A stretch of 64,000 nucleotides of DNA, taken from the NCBI RefSeq assembly GCF_007746075.1, contig NZ_CP036339.1, forward strand, positions 4,617,786 through 4,681,785. Reading direction: 5' to 3'. The translations under genes were made by a program, and so were the position numbers. The notes beneath the pieces were generated by a model, which was given only the letters and a program-made list of their open reading frames with translations, was not told the DNA's origin and did not search any database. Each line of letters opens with the position of its first letter. Position 1 is the first letter of the stretch. This document shows, one piece after another, positions 38,069 through 47,349 of this stretch. The DNA comes from Lacipirellula limnantheis (GTDB lineage: Bacteria; Planctomycetota; Planctomycetia; Pirellulales; Lacipirellulaceae).

Positions 38069-40132
38069 CTAACCGAACAGCCAGTAGGCAAGCGCGCCGG
38101 CGGCCGGGCCAGCCAGCGTCGATGCAGCGATCATCCACGGCGACTGATTGATTATTCTCTCGAGCGGACGCCGCGCTGATTGAGCGGCGCGAAGATTCTT
38201 CGCCAATTCACGGGCCGAATCGGCCGATCGGTCGAAGAACGTTAATTCTCGTTCCAGTTGGTTGCGGCTGGCCGCCGCCAGTGAGTCGAGGTGATGCGAC
38301 GCCATCAAGATCCGCCGGGCCTGCGTGACTTTGAAGCGCTGAACCGCCGCCTTGCCGCCTGCGTCGGCGTCGGAAAAGTTGACGCCGTGTTCCGGCTTGA
38401 AGACGAATTGGCGCGACACCCGATCGCGCCAGGCGAAGAGTTCCAATGTGAGTCCATCGTGCAACATCGGCACGGCAAACAGGTTCATCTGCGTAACGTC
38501 GAGCGGGCTTTCTACACCGTATGATTGGAGCACCGACGCCAGCGCGGGGGTCATCCCTGGAATCTCGGACGCATGCTCGGAGATCAGGTAGTTCGTTAGG
38601 AATCGATTGAGTTGCGTCATGCGGAACAGAGCGAGCACGTCTTTCAGCTGGCCGTCGGCCGCGCGGTAGTGTGACACCTCCGTCTTCAGTTCTGCCGTCG
38701 CCTGGTCAAACGATGCCTGACGCTTGGCGTGGGCCGCGGTAATGGCGCGAGATTTTCGGTTAAGGTCGTTCTGTGCTGCGAGCAGTCCGTCGGCTAGCTC
38801 CCCGCTTTCCTGGCGTTTAGCGATTGCCGACTTGTTTAGCATTAGCGCTGCGCCGCTCGCTAGCGAGCCAAGCGCGCCGACGGCCAGTGCTAGAGGGGAT
38901 GCGGGAGAGGCGAGGCAGGCGACTGCCGACCCCGCAAACGCGACGGCCGCCAAGTCAGCGACCGTCGGCTGACCGTACGACTGAAGCCGCTTGGGCGCGA
39001 TCGCCTGGGGAACCTTAAAGCTCTGCGGCGAGAGTTGCGGGAAGGCCGGAAACTTCAGCCGGTAGAGTTGGGCTTCCAGGTGTTCGATCCGCTGCGGCGA
39101 GATAATCGACGACGATCCGTCGAGAACGAAGAACGCGGGGCCGCCTTCATCTTCAATCCGACACCAGGGGCATTGGCTAAGTCGGCTATAATAAAGGTGC
39201 GTCGGATCGAACGAACAGCCTTTGCGCTCCGCGAGAAGGGCGTCGAGTTGCTGAATCCATTCCTGCGCCGTCGGGCGGTTCGCAACGCCGTCGGGTTGCC
39301 GAAAGGCCCGCTCAAATAGCTTCTCGATCGCGGGCGGAAGATCGTCCAGGCGTAGCGATGCCGGGGGCGGCTCCATGAGCGTCGCCGTCCGGTCTTTGGA
39401 GAAAGCGAAGCGACGCTCGGCGATGGCACGTTCGATGGTCTGATCGCGGTCGCCGAACAAACGCCCGGCAAACGGATGCCGGCCGACGAACAAGAGATGA
39501 AAGAGCAAAATCGCCAAGCCGAATCGGTCGTGGTCCTGAGTGCGCGACGCGTCGCGAAGCTTCACGCCATGAAGCTCTGGCGGGGTAAAGTGGGGGGTAC
39601 CGACGGGGCAATAGTACGTCTGCGCTCCGCTTCGCACTTGGAATGAGTCGCAGTCGATAAAACGAACGCGCATCGTTTCGTCGATGAGCAGATTGCCTTG
39701 ATTGACGTCGCCGATCAGGATGCCAGACTCGTGTAGCGCGTCGAATGCGGCGGCGACATTGCGCGCGGCAAGCACCAAATGGAACCACCGGGCCTGCGGA
39801 AAGAAACGCCGTCGAGCCGCTGTGCCGTACAACTCATGAAGATGGCGCGCGTCGCGTACGCGCGGCGTCAGGACGCCGCAGGCCTCGCCGGTGTGGGACG
39901 AATAAAGCAGCGCGCGAGGCCACGCAGCGATGCCATCGAGTCCCGGGTTGCGACTGGCAACCATCGCTTGGAGCTTGGCAACTGTTTCGGGTGCGGGCGG
40001 GTTCTTGTGAAAGACCTTCGCCGCCAGCGCGGGCTTGCCGTGAACGGCGAAGACGCTCCCTTCACCCCCTTTGCCGAGCAATTCGTCGAGGAGGTACTTC
40101 TCCCCTTCCGAATCGATCACTTCATGCAACAT
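38069..40132 (-). CDS. Protein kinase with C-terminal helical and membrane regions (TerY-P /YegI type)
   Basis: 687 residues from ATG 40,132. Residues 1-290 are a divergent kinase: Gly-loop GKGGEGS, Lys39 in 'ALAAKVF', catalytic loop 'GDVNQGNLL' in place of HRDxxxxN, 'FIDCDSF' in place of DFG. Then a zinc-knuckle-like 'SQCPWC', two hydrophobic helices, a coiled coil, helix-hairpin-helix-like 'GMTPALASVLQSYGVESPLD' and a C-terminal membrane helix. The start overlaps the phosphatase stop by 11 bases; 40,144 and 40,186 are alternatives. Third gene of a vWA-PP2C-kinase triad. Confidence 0.85.
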   Translation of the reverse strand: MLHEVIDSEGEKYLLDELLGKGGEGSVFAVHGKPALAAKVFHKNPPAPETVAKLQAMVASRNPGLDGIAAWPRALLYSSHTGEACGVLTPRVRDARHLHELYGTAARRRFFPQARWFHLVLAARNVAAAFDALHESGILIGDVNQGNLLIDETMRVRFIDCDSFQVRSGAQTYYCPVGTPHFTPPELHGVKLRDASRTQDHDRFGLAILLFHLLFVGRHPFAGRLFGDRDQTIERAIAERRFAFSKDRTATLMEPPPASLRLDDLPPAIEKLFERAFRQPDGVANRPTAQEWIQQLDALLAERKGCSFDPTHLYYSRLSQCPWCRIEDEGGPAFFVLDGSSSIISPQRIEHLEAQLYRLKFPAFPQLSPQSFKVPQAIAPKRLQSYGQPTVADLAAVAFAGSAVACLASPASPLALAVGALGSLASGAALMLNKSAIAKRQESGELADGLLAAQNDLNRKSRAITAAHAKRQASFDQATAELKTEVSHYRAADGQLKDVLALFRMTQLNRFLTNYLISEHASEIPGMTPALASVLQSYGVESPLDVTQMNLFAVPMLHDGLTLELFAWRDRVSRQFVFKPEHGVNFSDADAGGKAAVQRFKVTQARRILMASHHLDSLAAASRNQLERELTFFDRSADSARELAKNLRAAQSARRPLERIINQSPWMIAASTLAGPAAGALAYWLFG

Positions 40133-40898
40133 GCCTGACTTCATCGGCGATCCGGCAGGCGAGGAGGAGGGTCTTGTCATCGTCATTCTTCGCGGCGACC
40201 GATTCAGACGTCAGGAATTGTCTTAGCCGACCGTTGAGCGAGTCGACGTCCGAAGCGGCGCGGACGCCGGCAAACAAGGGTAGAAAGAAGGGAAGGTGCG
40301 GCGTTTGTGCATCGAACTGCAACGCTAAGCGTTCGACGCCATCGGTGAACAGCGCCACGTCAGCGAAGCCCCCGTCAATCACGCATACCTGCAAACGTGC
40401 GAGATAGTCGTCCGAAGTCAGGAAACTCGTGGTGTTGAGATACTCGCCCGATTGCGGCCAGAAGACGACTCCGATCGCACCGTGGCGACGCGCGACAATC
40501 GCTCCGTCGCCGATCTGAAAGAAAACTGATCGTCGCGCCTCGATCACCGCACCGCAGAGCGTACTCGCGTAGTCGCGAAGCGGCTGCTGCCGATGCCTGG
40601 CGGCGTCCTCGATGATGCGGCGCGCCTCGCGGCACCATTCAATCACGTCGCTCGCCTGAACGGTTGCGCGCGTGCGAGTTGCTTCGAAGTGCTCGCCGGC
40701 AAGCTTCACGACGGACTCGCAGACCACTCGCGCGCCGTGGCCGCCGAGGGCCGCCGTGCCGGCGCCGTCGGAGACGCAGGCGACGAGCGCCCCGCGGGCG
40801 GCATCGCCTGCGAATCGCGCGAGACCGTAATCTTGGCATCGAGCGTCATCGATGAGATGACGCCGACCCGGCACGCTTTGACAAATAGATCGCCACAC
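40122..40898 (-). CDS. PP2C-family serine/threonine phosphatase (TerY-P / YegK type)
   Basis: 258 residues: 'CQSVPGRRHLIDDARCQDYG', 'ALVACVSDGAGTAALGGHGA' (metal-binding Asp-Gly as in PP2C), 'FFQIGDGAIVARRHGAIGV' and 'DVALFTDGVERLAL'. It would reverse the action of the adjacent kinase. Overlaps the kinase gene and follows the vWA gene by 15 bases: one operon. Confidence 0.88.
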   Translation of the reverse strand: MWRSICQSVPGRRHLIDDARCQDYGLARFAGDAARGALVACVSDGAGTAALGGHGARVVCESVVKLAGEHFEATRTRATVQASDVIEWCREARRIIEDAARHRQQPLRDYASTLCGAVIEARRSVFFQIGDGAIVARRHGAIGVVFWPQSGEYLNTTSFLTSDDYLARLQVCVIDGGFADVALFTDGVERLALQFDAQTPHLPFFLPLFAGVRAASDVDSLNGRLRQFLTSESVAAKNDDDKTLLLACRIADEVRHVA

Positions 40899-40913
40899 TT
40901 GATGCGCTCGGCG

Positions 40914-41609
40914 CTAGACGAATGCCCAGCCGTCCGGTCCCTGCGTTGGATCGACTAACGGCACCTCGTCTCCGGGCGACGAGCGCGAAACGGCCTGCTG
41001 CGAATTAGACAGCCAGCGAAAGAGTTCGGCGAACTTCATCCCTTGCAGCCACAGCGGCTTGCGGGCGCTGAGCTTCTGCAAGATTTCCATGTTCGCGCCC
41101 TTCACGCCGACGGCGAAAAAGCTAAACGCCTTCCGCTGTTCGCCGGCGCGAATGCGGGCGGCCACGGGCTGCCATTGATCGTTCGGTTCGCCGTCGGTGA
41201 TCAGGAAAGCCCACGGGCGATAGTAGGCGATGCCGTTTTCCCGATATTGCTGGCGTCGCTCTTCGATCATGTCGAGCGCGGTGTTGATGGCGGCGCCCAT
41301 CGGGGTGCCGCCGACGACTTCGAGGGTCGGCGGCTGAAAATTCGTCGCGGTGACGAAGTCGACCTTGCGGGTGACGCGCCCCCCAAAGGTCACCACGGCC
41401 ACTTCAACGCGCTTGGCGGCCAACGCGTCGCAGAGGAGTTCGTCGCGATAGACCTTCAGCCCCTTGTTGAGCTCACCGATGCGAGGTCCATGCATCGAGG
41501 TGGAAGTATCGACGATCAAAACGCAAGGAACGCGAGGCTCGGGATTCTCAGCGAATTCGACGGCGCCGAAAGAGCCGTCGTAAGTACTGTCAGCAAAAAA
41601 CTTATTCAT
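40914..41609 (-). CDS. vWA-domain protein (TerY/YegL type)
   Basis: 231 residues. MIDAS motif Asp34-x-Ser36-x-Ser38 in 'VLIVDTSTSM', Thr in 'GGTPMGAAINTALDMI' and Asp in 'FLITDGEPNDQW': all metal-site positions present. First gene of the triad; TerY-like vWA proteins are thought to act with a PP2C phosphatase and a kinase as a phosphorylation switch. ATG 41,609 starts the domain; the frame is open upstream without homology. Confidence 0.88.
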   Translation of the reverse strand: MNKFFADSTYDGSFGAVEFAENPEPRVPCVLIVDTSTSMHGPRIGELNKGLKVYRDELLCDALAAKRVEVAVVTFGGRVTRKVDFVTATNFQPPTLEVVGGTPMGAAINTALDMIEERRQQYRENGIAYYRPWAFLITDGEPNDQWQPVAARIRAGEQRKAFSFFAVGVKGANMEILQKLSARKPLWLQGMKFAELFRWLSNSQQAVSRSSPGDEVPLVDPTQGPDGWAFV

Positions 41610-42040
41610 GGACAACCGAACGTGTGGACATTCATTCGTCAACGATCTCTGTCCGATGCCAATGCCGCCTAGCGCGTAACCGTGCCTCCGGATACAGTAT
41701 GGCGAAAACGGCTCAAAACGCAAGTTGAAGCGACAGCGGCGACTTTGAGTCCCGAGATGCGGGCAAAAGCCGTTCTCCGGCTCGCAGCTTGGCGCCTTCA
41801 GCCCAATGCGGGTCTTGCAATTTCCGACGACTTGACGGCTGCAACAAGGGCAACGCCTGGTCGGACGCGCATCCGTACAACGCGTAGGCCGGGGGGATTG
41901 CACGTCGTCTTCAACCTTCATAGACGCGCGCAAGAGTGCGACGCCTTACAGTCTATTGCCAAAGCGCGACCCACGTTCCCTGCTGTCCGTCGCCCCGGAT
42001 CTGGATGCATCACTCATCGCGGCGACGTGCCCGCCGATTC
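41610..42040. other. Intergenic, no gene seen
   Basis: About 430 bases between the vWA operon and the glycine-zipper gene. The minus-strand frame of the vWA gene stays open here but has no protein character; presumed operon promoter lies within. Confidence 0.5.
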
Positions 42041-42724
42041 CTACCAGTGTCCGTGATAGTGATGGCGCGGATGATGGTAATAGTGATGATGGTACCCCCA
42101 ACTCGGACCCGCGTAGAAGCGAACCGCCGGCGCTGGTTGAACGTAGACGACCGGCGGCGGTCCAATGATTGCCGGGGCGACCGATGGCGCGAAGGCGCCG
42201 GGCGCTGAACTCTGCGCTGCCATGACGACGCGGTCGCTGACGCCGCTTTGCTTGAGGGCGATGAGGCCTCCGGGACTGAGGTCGAAGCGGCCGCCGCGGC
42301 TGCGAATCGTGCTGATGATGACCTCCTCGCCGACGCCGGCGCGAGTCATCTCGACGAGATCGAAATTGGTGACAGCCATGGCGGCGACCTGCGCATTCGC
42401 TTGCGCGGCAACCGCGCTTCCGGCAGCCGCCGCGCGCTGGTCGGCGGCATCGGCGGCGTTGCCAATGAGGCCGCCGGTGAGTGCGCCAACGCCGGCGCCG
42501 ATCAGCGCGCCGCCGCCGCGGTGATCCTTCCCGCCGACCAGCGCGCCGGTCACAGCGCCCAGTCCGCCGCCGACGACGGCCCCGGCGGCGGTGTCGTTCT
42601 GGTAATAGCTCGGCGGCGGCTGGTAGTAGTACTGCTGGGCCGCTGCAGGAACGCCCATGACCGCTACGAGGCAACTTGCCTGCAGCGCGAACGGAGCTCG
42701 ACCCGCACGAAACTTCCAACACAT
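42041..42724 (-). CDS. Exported glycine-zipper protein
   Basis: 227 residues: signal peptide ('FALQASCLVAVMGVPAAAQQ'), a Tyr/Pro-rich stretch, then repeated Gly-zipper segments ('GAVVGGGLGAVTGALVGG', 'GALIGAGVGALTGGLIGNA') as in Rick_17kDa/OmpA-associated lipoproteins. It also has a folded middle ('NFDLVEMTRAGVGEEVIIST') and a His/Tyr-rich tail (HHHYYHHPRHHYH) that may bind metal. Probably sits in or at the outer membrane. Confidence 0.8.
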   Translation of the reverse strand: MCWKFRAGRAPFALQASCLVAVMGVPAAAQQYYYQPPPSYYQNDTAAGAVVGGGLGAVTGALVGGKDHRGGGALIGAGVGALTGGLIGNAADAADQRAAAAGSAVAAQANAQVAAMAVTNFDLVEMTRAGVGEEVIISTIRSRGGRFDLSPGGLIALKQSGVSDRVVMAAQSSAPGAFAPSVAPAIIGPPPVVYVQPAPAVRFYAGPSWGYHHHYYHHPRHHYHGHW

Positions 42725-42932
42725 GGCAGCGACTCCCGGAGAGATTGCGCCTACGACGGGCGCGCAGCATCACTGTTTATCGGCAGTCGTGGCGCGGGGC
42801 AACAGCAGGTAGCACGCTTTCGCCCCGCTAGCGAGGGTTGCGGCGATTTACTGGAGGAGCGCTGCGAGCATGGGGAAAGATTGAGATCATTGTGACCGCA
42901 ACTCGTCGCGATTCGGCCCTTCGCTTGCGGTT

Positions 42933-45635
42933 CTACTGAAGCAGCTTTCGTGCTTTTGCAGTAATCGACTGTCGCGTGCTGGCGAATCCCTCCCAGGGGT
43001 CGTGCCGCAGGCGACGCAGCCGCTCGGGCACATTCTCAATGGTAAAAGCGTTCGCACTCGCCAACTTTGCGAGTTCCTCCCAAGCGAGCGGCGTTGCCAC
43101 GGGGGCGCCATTGCGTGCTCGAGTGGAATAGGAGGCAACCGCGGTGGCGCCACGCTGATTGCGGAGATAATCGACGAAGATTTTGCCGCGGCGCTTTGCC
43201 TTGCTCATGTTCGAGACATAGCGGTCGGGCGCCGTACGGACAATCAGATCGGCGACCCCGTGCGCGAACGATTTGACTTCGTCCCAATCGCTGCGCCGTT
43301 CAATCGGCGCGACGACGTGCAGACCTTTGCCGCCCGATGTGCGCAGAAAGCTTTCCAGTCCTAACGCTTTCAGACAGTCGCGTACTTCTGCAGCCGCCTG
43401 CTTGACGCTCGACCACGATACCTGCTCGTCGGGATCGAGATCAAAGACGAGCCGATCAGGCCGCTCCACGTTATCTTCCCGCGCCGGCCATGGGTGAAAT
43501 TCAAGCACGCCGAGTTGGACCAGCGAAATCAGGCCCGCAAGATCATCAACAGCGACGTAGACGTCGACGCCGTCATTCTCTTTCACATTGACGCCGTGGA
43601 CGGTATCGGGCATCGAATCGGTAAGATGCTTCTGATAAAAGCACTTGCCGGACTGGCCTGCCGGGCAACGCACGAGCGTCAATGGTCGCCCAACCACGTG
43701 CGGCAGGATGGCGTCGGCAACCTGCTCGTAATAGCGAGCAAGATCGAGCTTTGTGACTCCACAGTCTGGGAAGACGACTCGATCGGGGTGTGAAATGGCG
43801 ACGCCGGCAACGATCGGTTCATCAGACGTTCGGCCGCGGGCCGACGGGTGCTGTGGACGCGACGCAATAGTTTTACTGTTAACCTTCCCCGTGCTTCTCT
43901 TCATTCGAGTTATTTTCCCTGCGATAGCCAATGTCGGTTCCTCGCGCACGATTGACTTGGGCGACTTGTCCTCGCGCAACCCCTGAAACGACGGGTGTCG
44001 CAGCAATCCGTCGTCGGTCCATTCGGTAAAAGCGACTTCAGCGACCAATTCGGGCGATACCCAGGTAACGCCGCGCGCGTCGGCGCCGGTGGGGGGCTGG
44101 TCGTATGCCGGGGTCTTGCGTTTGCGTTTCAGCAGGGCACGATGAACGTCCCGGAGAGATTGATGCGTAAAGCCCGCCCCGACTCGACCGGCGTAGACTA
44201 ACTCGTCGCCGCGGTAATACCCAAGGAGCAACGCTCCAAATCCGGTACGCGAGCCTTCCGGCTTCGAAAACCCGCCGATGACGAACTCCTGGCGGCGCGT
44301 GCACTTTACCTTTACCCAACCGGGTCCGCGGCCAGAGGCGTAGCGGCCGTCGGCTCGCTTGCAGACGATGCCTTCGAGTCCGCCGCCGCATGCCTGATTC
44401 CAGACGGTCTCGCCGCTACCCGCAATGTGATCGCTGAACCGGACGACGCCACTGGCGTCGTCCGGTACGTAGCTTTGCAGGACGCGCTTTCGGTCGAGCA
44501 AGCCGACGCCCGTCAGATCGTATCCTTGCGCGAACGGCAGGTCGAAAGCGTAATAAGCAAGCGCCCGATCGTCTCCGCGCCGCAGCTGATTCTGCAATTG
44601 CTGGAAGTCCGAAACGCCCTGCTCATTGAGCGCCACGATCTCGCCGTCGATGATGCCGCTCGCCAGCGGGAGTTCCTTGACGGCCGCAACAACCGACGGA
44701 AAGCGATGAGACCAGTCATGACCGTTACGCGTGATTAACTGGACCTTACCCGCGGCAACGCGGGCGAGGACGCGGTAGCCATCGAACTTAAGCTCATGAA
44801 TCCAGTCGGGCCCTTCTGGAGCGCGCGTCACCAGAGTCGCTAACTGCGGTTGGAACTCTTTCGGCAATCCCTTCTTCTTAGCGCCAGGGATCTTGGCAAT
44901 CTGTGCCGGCGTGAGCGGCTTCGAAGTGCCGGCGGACTTGGAGCCCGCTGCCGGGGACGACATCGCTTGTGATTCAGCCGAAGTCATGCGTCGAGTTTTT
45001 TTCGCGCTGTCTTTCTTTCCCTTCGGTGCGTTATCCTTCTTGCTGCCCCAAACCCGTTCGGACGCGTCGGCGATCTGCTCCATCGTCCGATTGCTCACCA
45101 CGCTGTTTTGCTTCTGCTCGCGAACGTCGAAGTCGTCTGTCGCCTTCGCGTAGCGGTCGTTGTGCTTGACGAGGAGCCAGTTCTTGCCGCTCTCGCCGGC
45201 GCGGCCCCCCATGCGGACTAGCGCCCAGCTACCTTTCAACTTCTGACCGTGTAGGGTGAACTTCAGCTTGCCGGCTCGCCACTGGGCTATCGCGTCGCCG
45301 TCGCCCTCCGACTCCCATGTGCCCTGATCCCACAACATGACCGTGCCGCCGCCATATTCGCCAGCGGGAATGATTCCTTCGAAATCGGCGTAATCGAGGG
45401 GATGATCCTCGACCCGAACTGCGAGCGACTTGACGGCCGGATCGAGGCTCGGGCCCTTCGGCACGGCCCAACTCTTCAGCGTGCCATCGAGTTCCAATCG
45501 AAAATCGTAATGGAGCCGACTGGCATCGTGCTTCTGAACGACGAACAAAAGCTCTCCGCGCGAAGCTTTCCGTTTGCCGGCAGGCTCGGGAGTTCTCTTA
45601 AAGTCACGCTTGCGCTTGTACTCAACAAGGCTCAT
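42933..45635 (-). CDS. ligD: DNA ligase D (multifunctional NHEJ ligase)
   Basis: 900 residues in the order phosphoesterase - ligase - polymerase (as in Pseudomonas LigD). Phosphoesterase about 20-190 ('KHDASRLHYDFRLELDG', 'GEYGGGTVMLWDQGTWE'). Lys-rich linker 197-250. Ligase about 260-560 with adenylated Lys283 in 'ELKFDGYR', 'DGEIVAL' and 'EGIVCKRADGRYASGR'. Polymerase about 605-890 with catalytic Asp pair in 'LVFDLDPDEQVSW'. It repairs double-strand breaks with Ku. The ATG shares a base with the ku stop (TGATG). Confidence 0.97.
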   Translation of the reverse strand: MSLVEYKRKRDFKRTPEPAGKRKASRGELLFVVQKHDASRLHYDFRLELDGTLKSWAVPKGPSLDPAVKSLAVRVEDHPLDYADFEGIIPAGEYGGGTVMLWDQGTWESEGDGDAIAQWRAGKLKFTLHGQKLKGSWALVRMGGRAGESGKNWLLVKHNDRYAKATDDFDVREQKQNSVVSNRTMEQIADASERVWGSKKDNAPKGKKDSAKKTRRMTSAESQAMSSPAAGSKSAGTSKPLTPAQIAKIPGAKKKGLPKEFQPQLATLVTRAPEGPDWIHELKFDGYRVLARVAAGKVQLITRNGHDWSHRFPSVVAAVKELPLASGIIDGEIVALNEQGVSDFQQLQNQLRRGDDRALAYYAFDLPFAQGYDLTGVGLLDRKRVLQSYVPDDASGVVRFSDHIAGSGETVWNQACGGGLEGIVCKRADGRYASGRGPGWVKVKCTRRQEFVIGGFSKPEGSRTGFGALLLGYYRGDELVYAGRVGAGFTHQSLRDVHRALLKRKRKTPAYDQPPTGADARGVTWVSPELVAEVAFTEWTDDGLLRHPSFQGLREDKSPKSIVREEPTLAIAGKITRMKRSTGKVNSKTIASRPQHPSARGRTSDEPIVAGVAISHPDRVVFPDCGVTKLDLARYYEQVADAILPHVVGRPLTLVRCPAGQSGKCFYQKHLTDSMPDTVHGVNVKENDGVDVYVAVDDLAGLISLVQLGVLEFHPWPAREDNVERPDRLVFDLDPDEQVSWSSVKQAAAEVRDCLKALGLESFLRTSGGKGLHVVAPIERRSDWDEVKSFAHGVADLIVRTAPDRYVSNMSKAKRRGKIFVDYLRNQRGATAVASYSTRARNGAPVATPLAWEELAKLASANAFTIENVPERLRRLRHDPWEGFASTRQSITAKARKLLQ

Positions 45636-46528
45636 CAGCCCGCCTGCTTCTTTTTCACGGGTCGTTTGCGCGGGGATGCGCGGCGGGCAACTGCGCGGGG
45701 TTTGACGGCCCGCTTTTTCGCCGGGCCTGGCTTCGACGTTCCGGCGACGCTCCGTTTGAGCATCTCCATAAAATTAACGCTCGCCGGCTGCGTCTTGGCG
45801 TCATCAGCCTCGACGTCGGTGATCGCCTCCGTTTGCCCTGATTTGATTTTCTTTTGGATCATCCGATCAAGGGCGTCGCGGTATTCGTCCTTGAACTGTG
45901 CCGGATCCCACTCGCCGCTCATGCCTTCGATCAGTTTTGCCGCAAGTTCGATCTCTTTTTTCGACACCTTATATTCGCTGAGGTTGCTGCCTGGAAGTTC
46001 CAGGTCTTCGACCGATTGCAGTTCGTCGGCATAACGTAGCAACTCGAGGACCAAAGCGTCCCCCTCCACGACCAGCACGGCAAGGTATTGCCGCGCGCGG
46101 ATCACCACGCGTGCCAATCCCGCCTTACCGGCGCCAGCGATCGCCTCCCGCAGGAGGACGTAGCCTTTTTCCCCCTTACCGGCCGGCGCGACGAGGTAGG
46201 GGCGATCGAAGAAACGGATGCCGATTTGCTCACGATCGACGAACTGTTCGATCTCAATCGCCTTGGTCATTTCCGCCGAAGCATTGTCGAGTTCTTCCTG
46301 ACTTAAGAGCACATACTGACCTTCCTCGAATTCGTATCCTTTGACGATCTGATCCCAGGGAACCTCCTCTCCCGTTTCCTCGTTCACGCGCTCGTATCGG
46401 ACGCGGGCCGAGTTTCGACTGTCGATCAGCTTGAATCCCTGGGTCGCTCGACGTTCCGCCGCGAACAGAGCGACCGGGACGTTGACGAGGCCGAAGGAGA
46501 TATGGCCTTTCCAGATCGGGCGGGGCAT
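45635..46528 (-). CDS. ku: Ku protein
   Basis: 297 residues: 'PRPIWKGHISFGLVNVPVAL' N-terminus, 'RVNEETGEEVPWDQIVKGYE', 'FDRPYLVAPAGKGEKGYVLL', and a Lys/Arg/Ala-rich C-terminal tail (from about 265) as in longer bacterial Ku proteins. Binds DNA ends as a homodimer and recruits LigD, whose gene it overlaps by one base. ATG 46,528 begins the conserved region. Confidence 0.97.
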   Translation of the reverse strand: MPRPIWKGHISFGLVNVPVALFAAERRATQGFKLIDSRNSARVRYERVNEETGEEVPWDQIVKGYEFEEGQYVLLSQEELDNASAEMTKAIEIEQFVDREQIGIRFFDRPYLVAPAGKGEKGYVLLREAIAGAGKAGLARVVIRARQYLAVLVVEGDALVLELLRYADELQSVEDLELPGSNLSEYKVSKKEIELAAKLIEGMSGEWDPAQFKDEYRDALDRMIQKKIKSGQTEAITDVEADDAKTQPASVNFMEMLKRSVAGTSKPGPAKKRAVKPRAVARRASPRKRPVKKKQAG

Positions 46529-46925
46529 GTGGAGGCTCCAGGCATGGCGAAAACTGAACCCTCCTGGCGGCAGTGCTAGCATCCTGTCAGGTAGTGCTAG
46601 CACGCTTCGTGCCGGCGTCGATTTAGCGGGAAACGCCCAGATTTCCGCTCAACCCGGTGTGCGATCGACGATCAGCGCGAGAACGGACTGACCAAATCTT
46701 ACGCCTGGCGGAAAGACGGTGAGATTCCGAAGCTTGTGGCCTTCGTCTGGCACGGAGACCTCTCGGGATGAGCCCCCCCGGCAGTCGCTCCGTCCAGGCT
46801 GCATGGCTTGCCATTGCCTACGTGTTCCATCTACGTAAGAAGTGATTTAACATACGGTGCCGACCGCATCGTCCACCGAGACTTGGCTGCGTCGTCCCTT
46901 CTCCCCAACAGTGCGCGAGCGGACC
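46529..46925. other. Intergenic with a possible gene remnant
   Basis: About 400 bases. A direct repeat AGTGCTAGCA occurs twice near 46,573-46,605. From about 46,630 to 46,771 a plus-strand frame without start encodes 'ENGLTKSYAWRKDGEIPK' and 'LVAFVWHGDLSG' before a stop; it looks like the 3' end of a lost gene. Confidence 0.4.
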
Positions 46926-47138
46926 ATGGAAACAGAGTCAACATGCGGGAAGTGCGGAGGAAGTGACTTGCACGCGGGGACGCTCGACGCCTTTCAGCCG
47001 ATTATCTTTCGCCCGACTGGCCCCAACGAGTTCCTCCCGCGATCGGTGACCGTGCTGGCCACGCTGTGCGCTGGTTGCGGCGAGATTACGGTGCATGCCG
47101 ACGCGGGCTCGTTACGGGCATTCCACACGAAGCCATAG
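46926..47138 (+). CDS. Small zinc-ribbon protein
   Basis: 70 residues: Cys pair CGKC near the start and CAGC near residue 55 ('LATLCAGCGEITVHAD'), the spacing of a four-Cys zinc ribbon as in small YgiT-like or DUF proteins. ATG 46,926 chosen because it directly precedes the first Cys pair; an in-frame extension upstream is not conserved-looking. Confidence 0.7.
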   Translation: METESTCGKCGGSDLHAGTLDAFQPIIFRPTGPNEFLPRSVTVLATLCAGCGEITVHADAGSLRAFHTKP

Positions 47139-47349
47139 CGGCGTGAATGTATCCTGCGCCAGGTGAGGCGCCCGACCATGCGGGTGGCGGAACAGCTGAT
47201 TTGCGTCCCATGTCGTGGCTATTTGCGTCCCAGTTCGTCTGCGGGCGAGAGTCTCGCCGACTCTTCACGCGATCTTGATCGAAATCCTGCGGCACGGCGC
47301 TATACTGGGGGCTCCTCGGCACTGATCCCTACCGGCGCACGATCACGCA
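47139..47349. promoter_or_regulatory. Intergenic region with probable promoter
   Basis: Upstream of the PEP-CTERM pair there is a TATACT hexamer near 47,301 preceded by TTGATC about 20 bases before; spacing is long, so a weak candidate. Confidence 0.35.
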
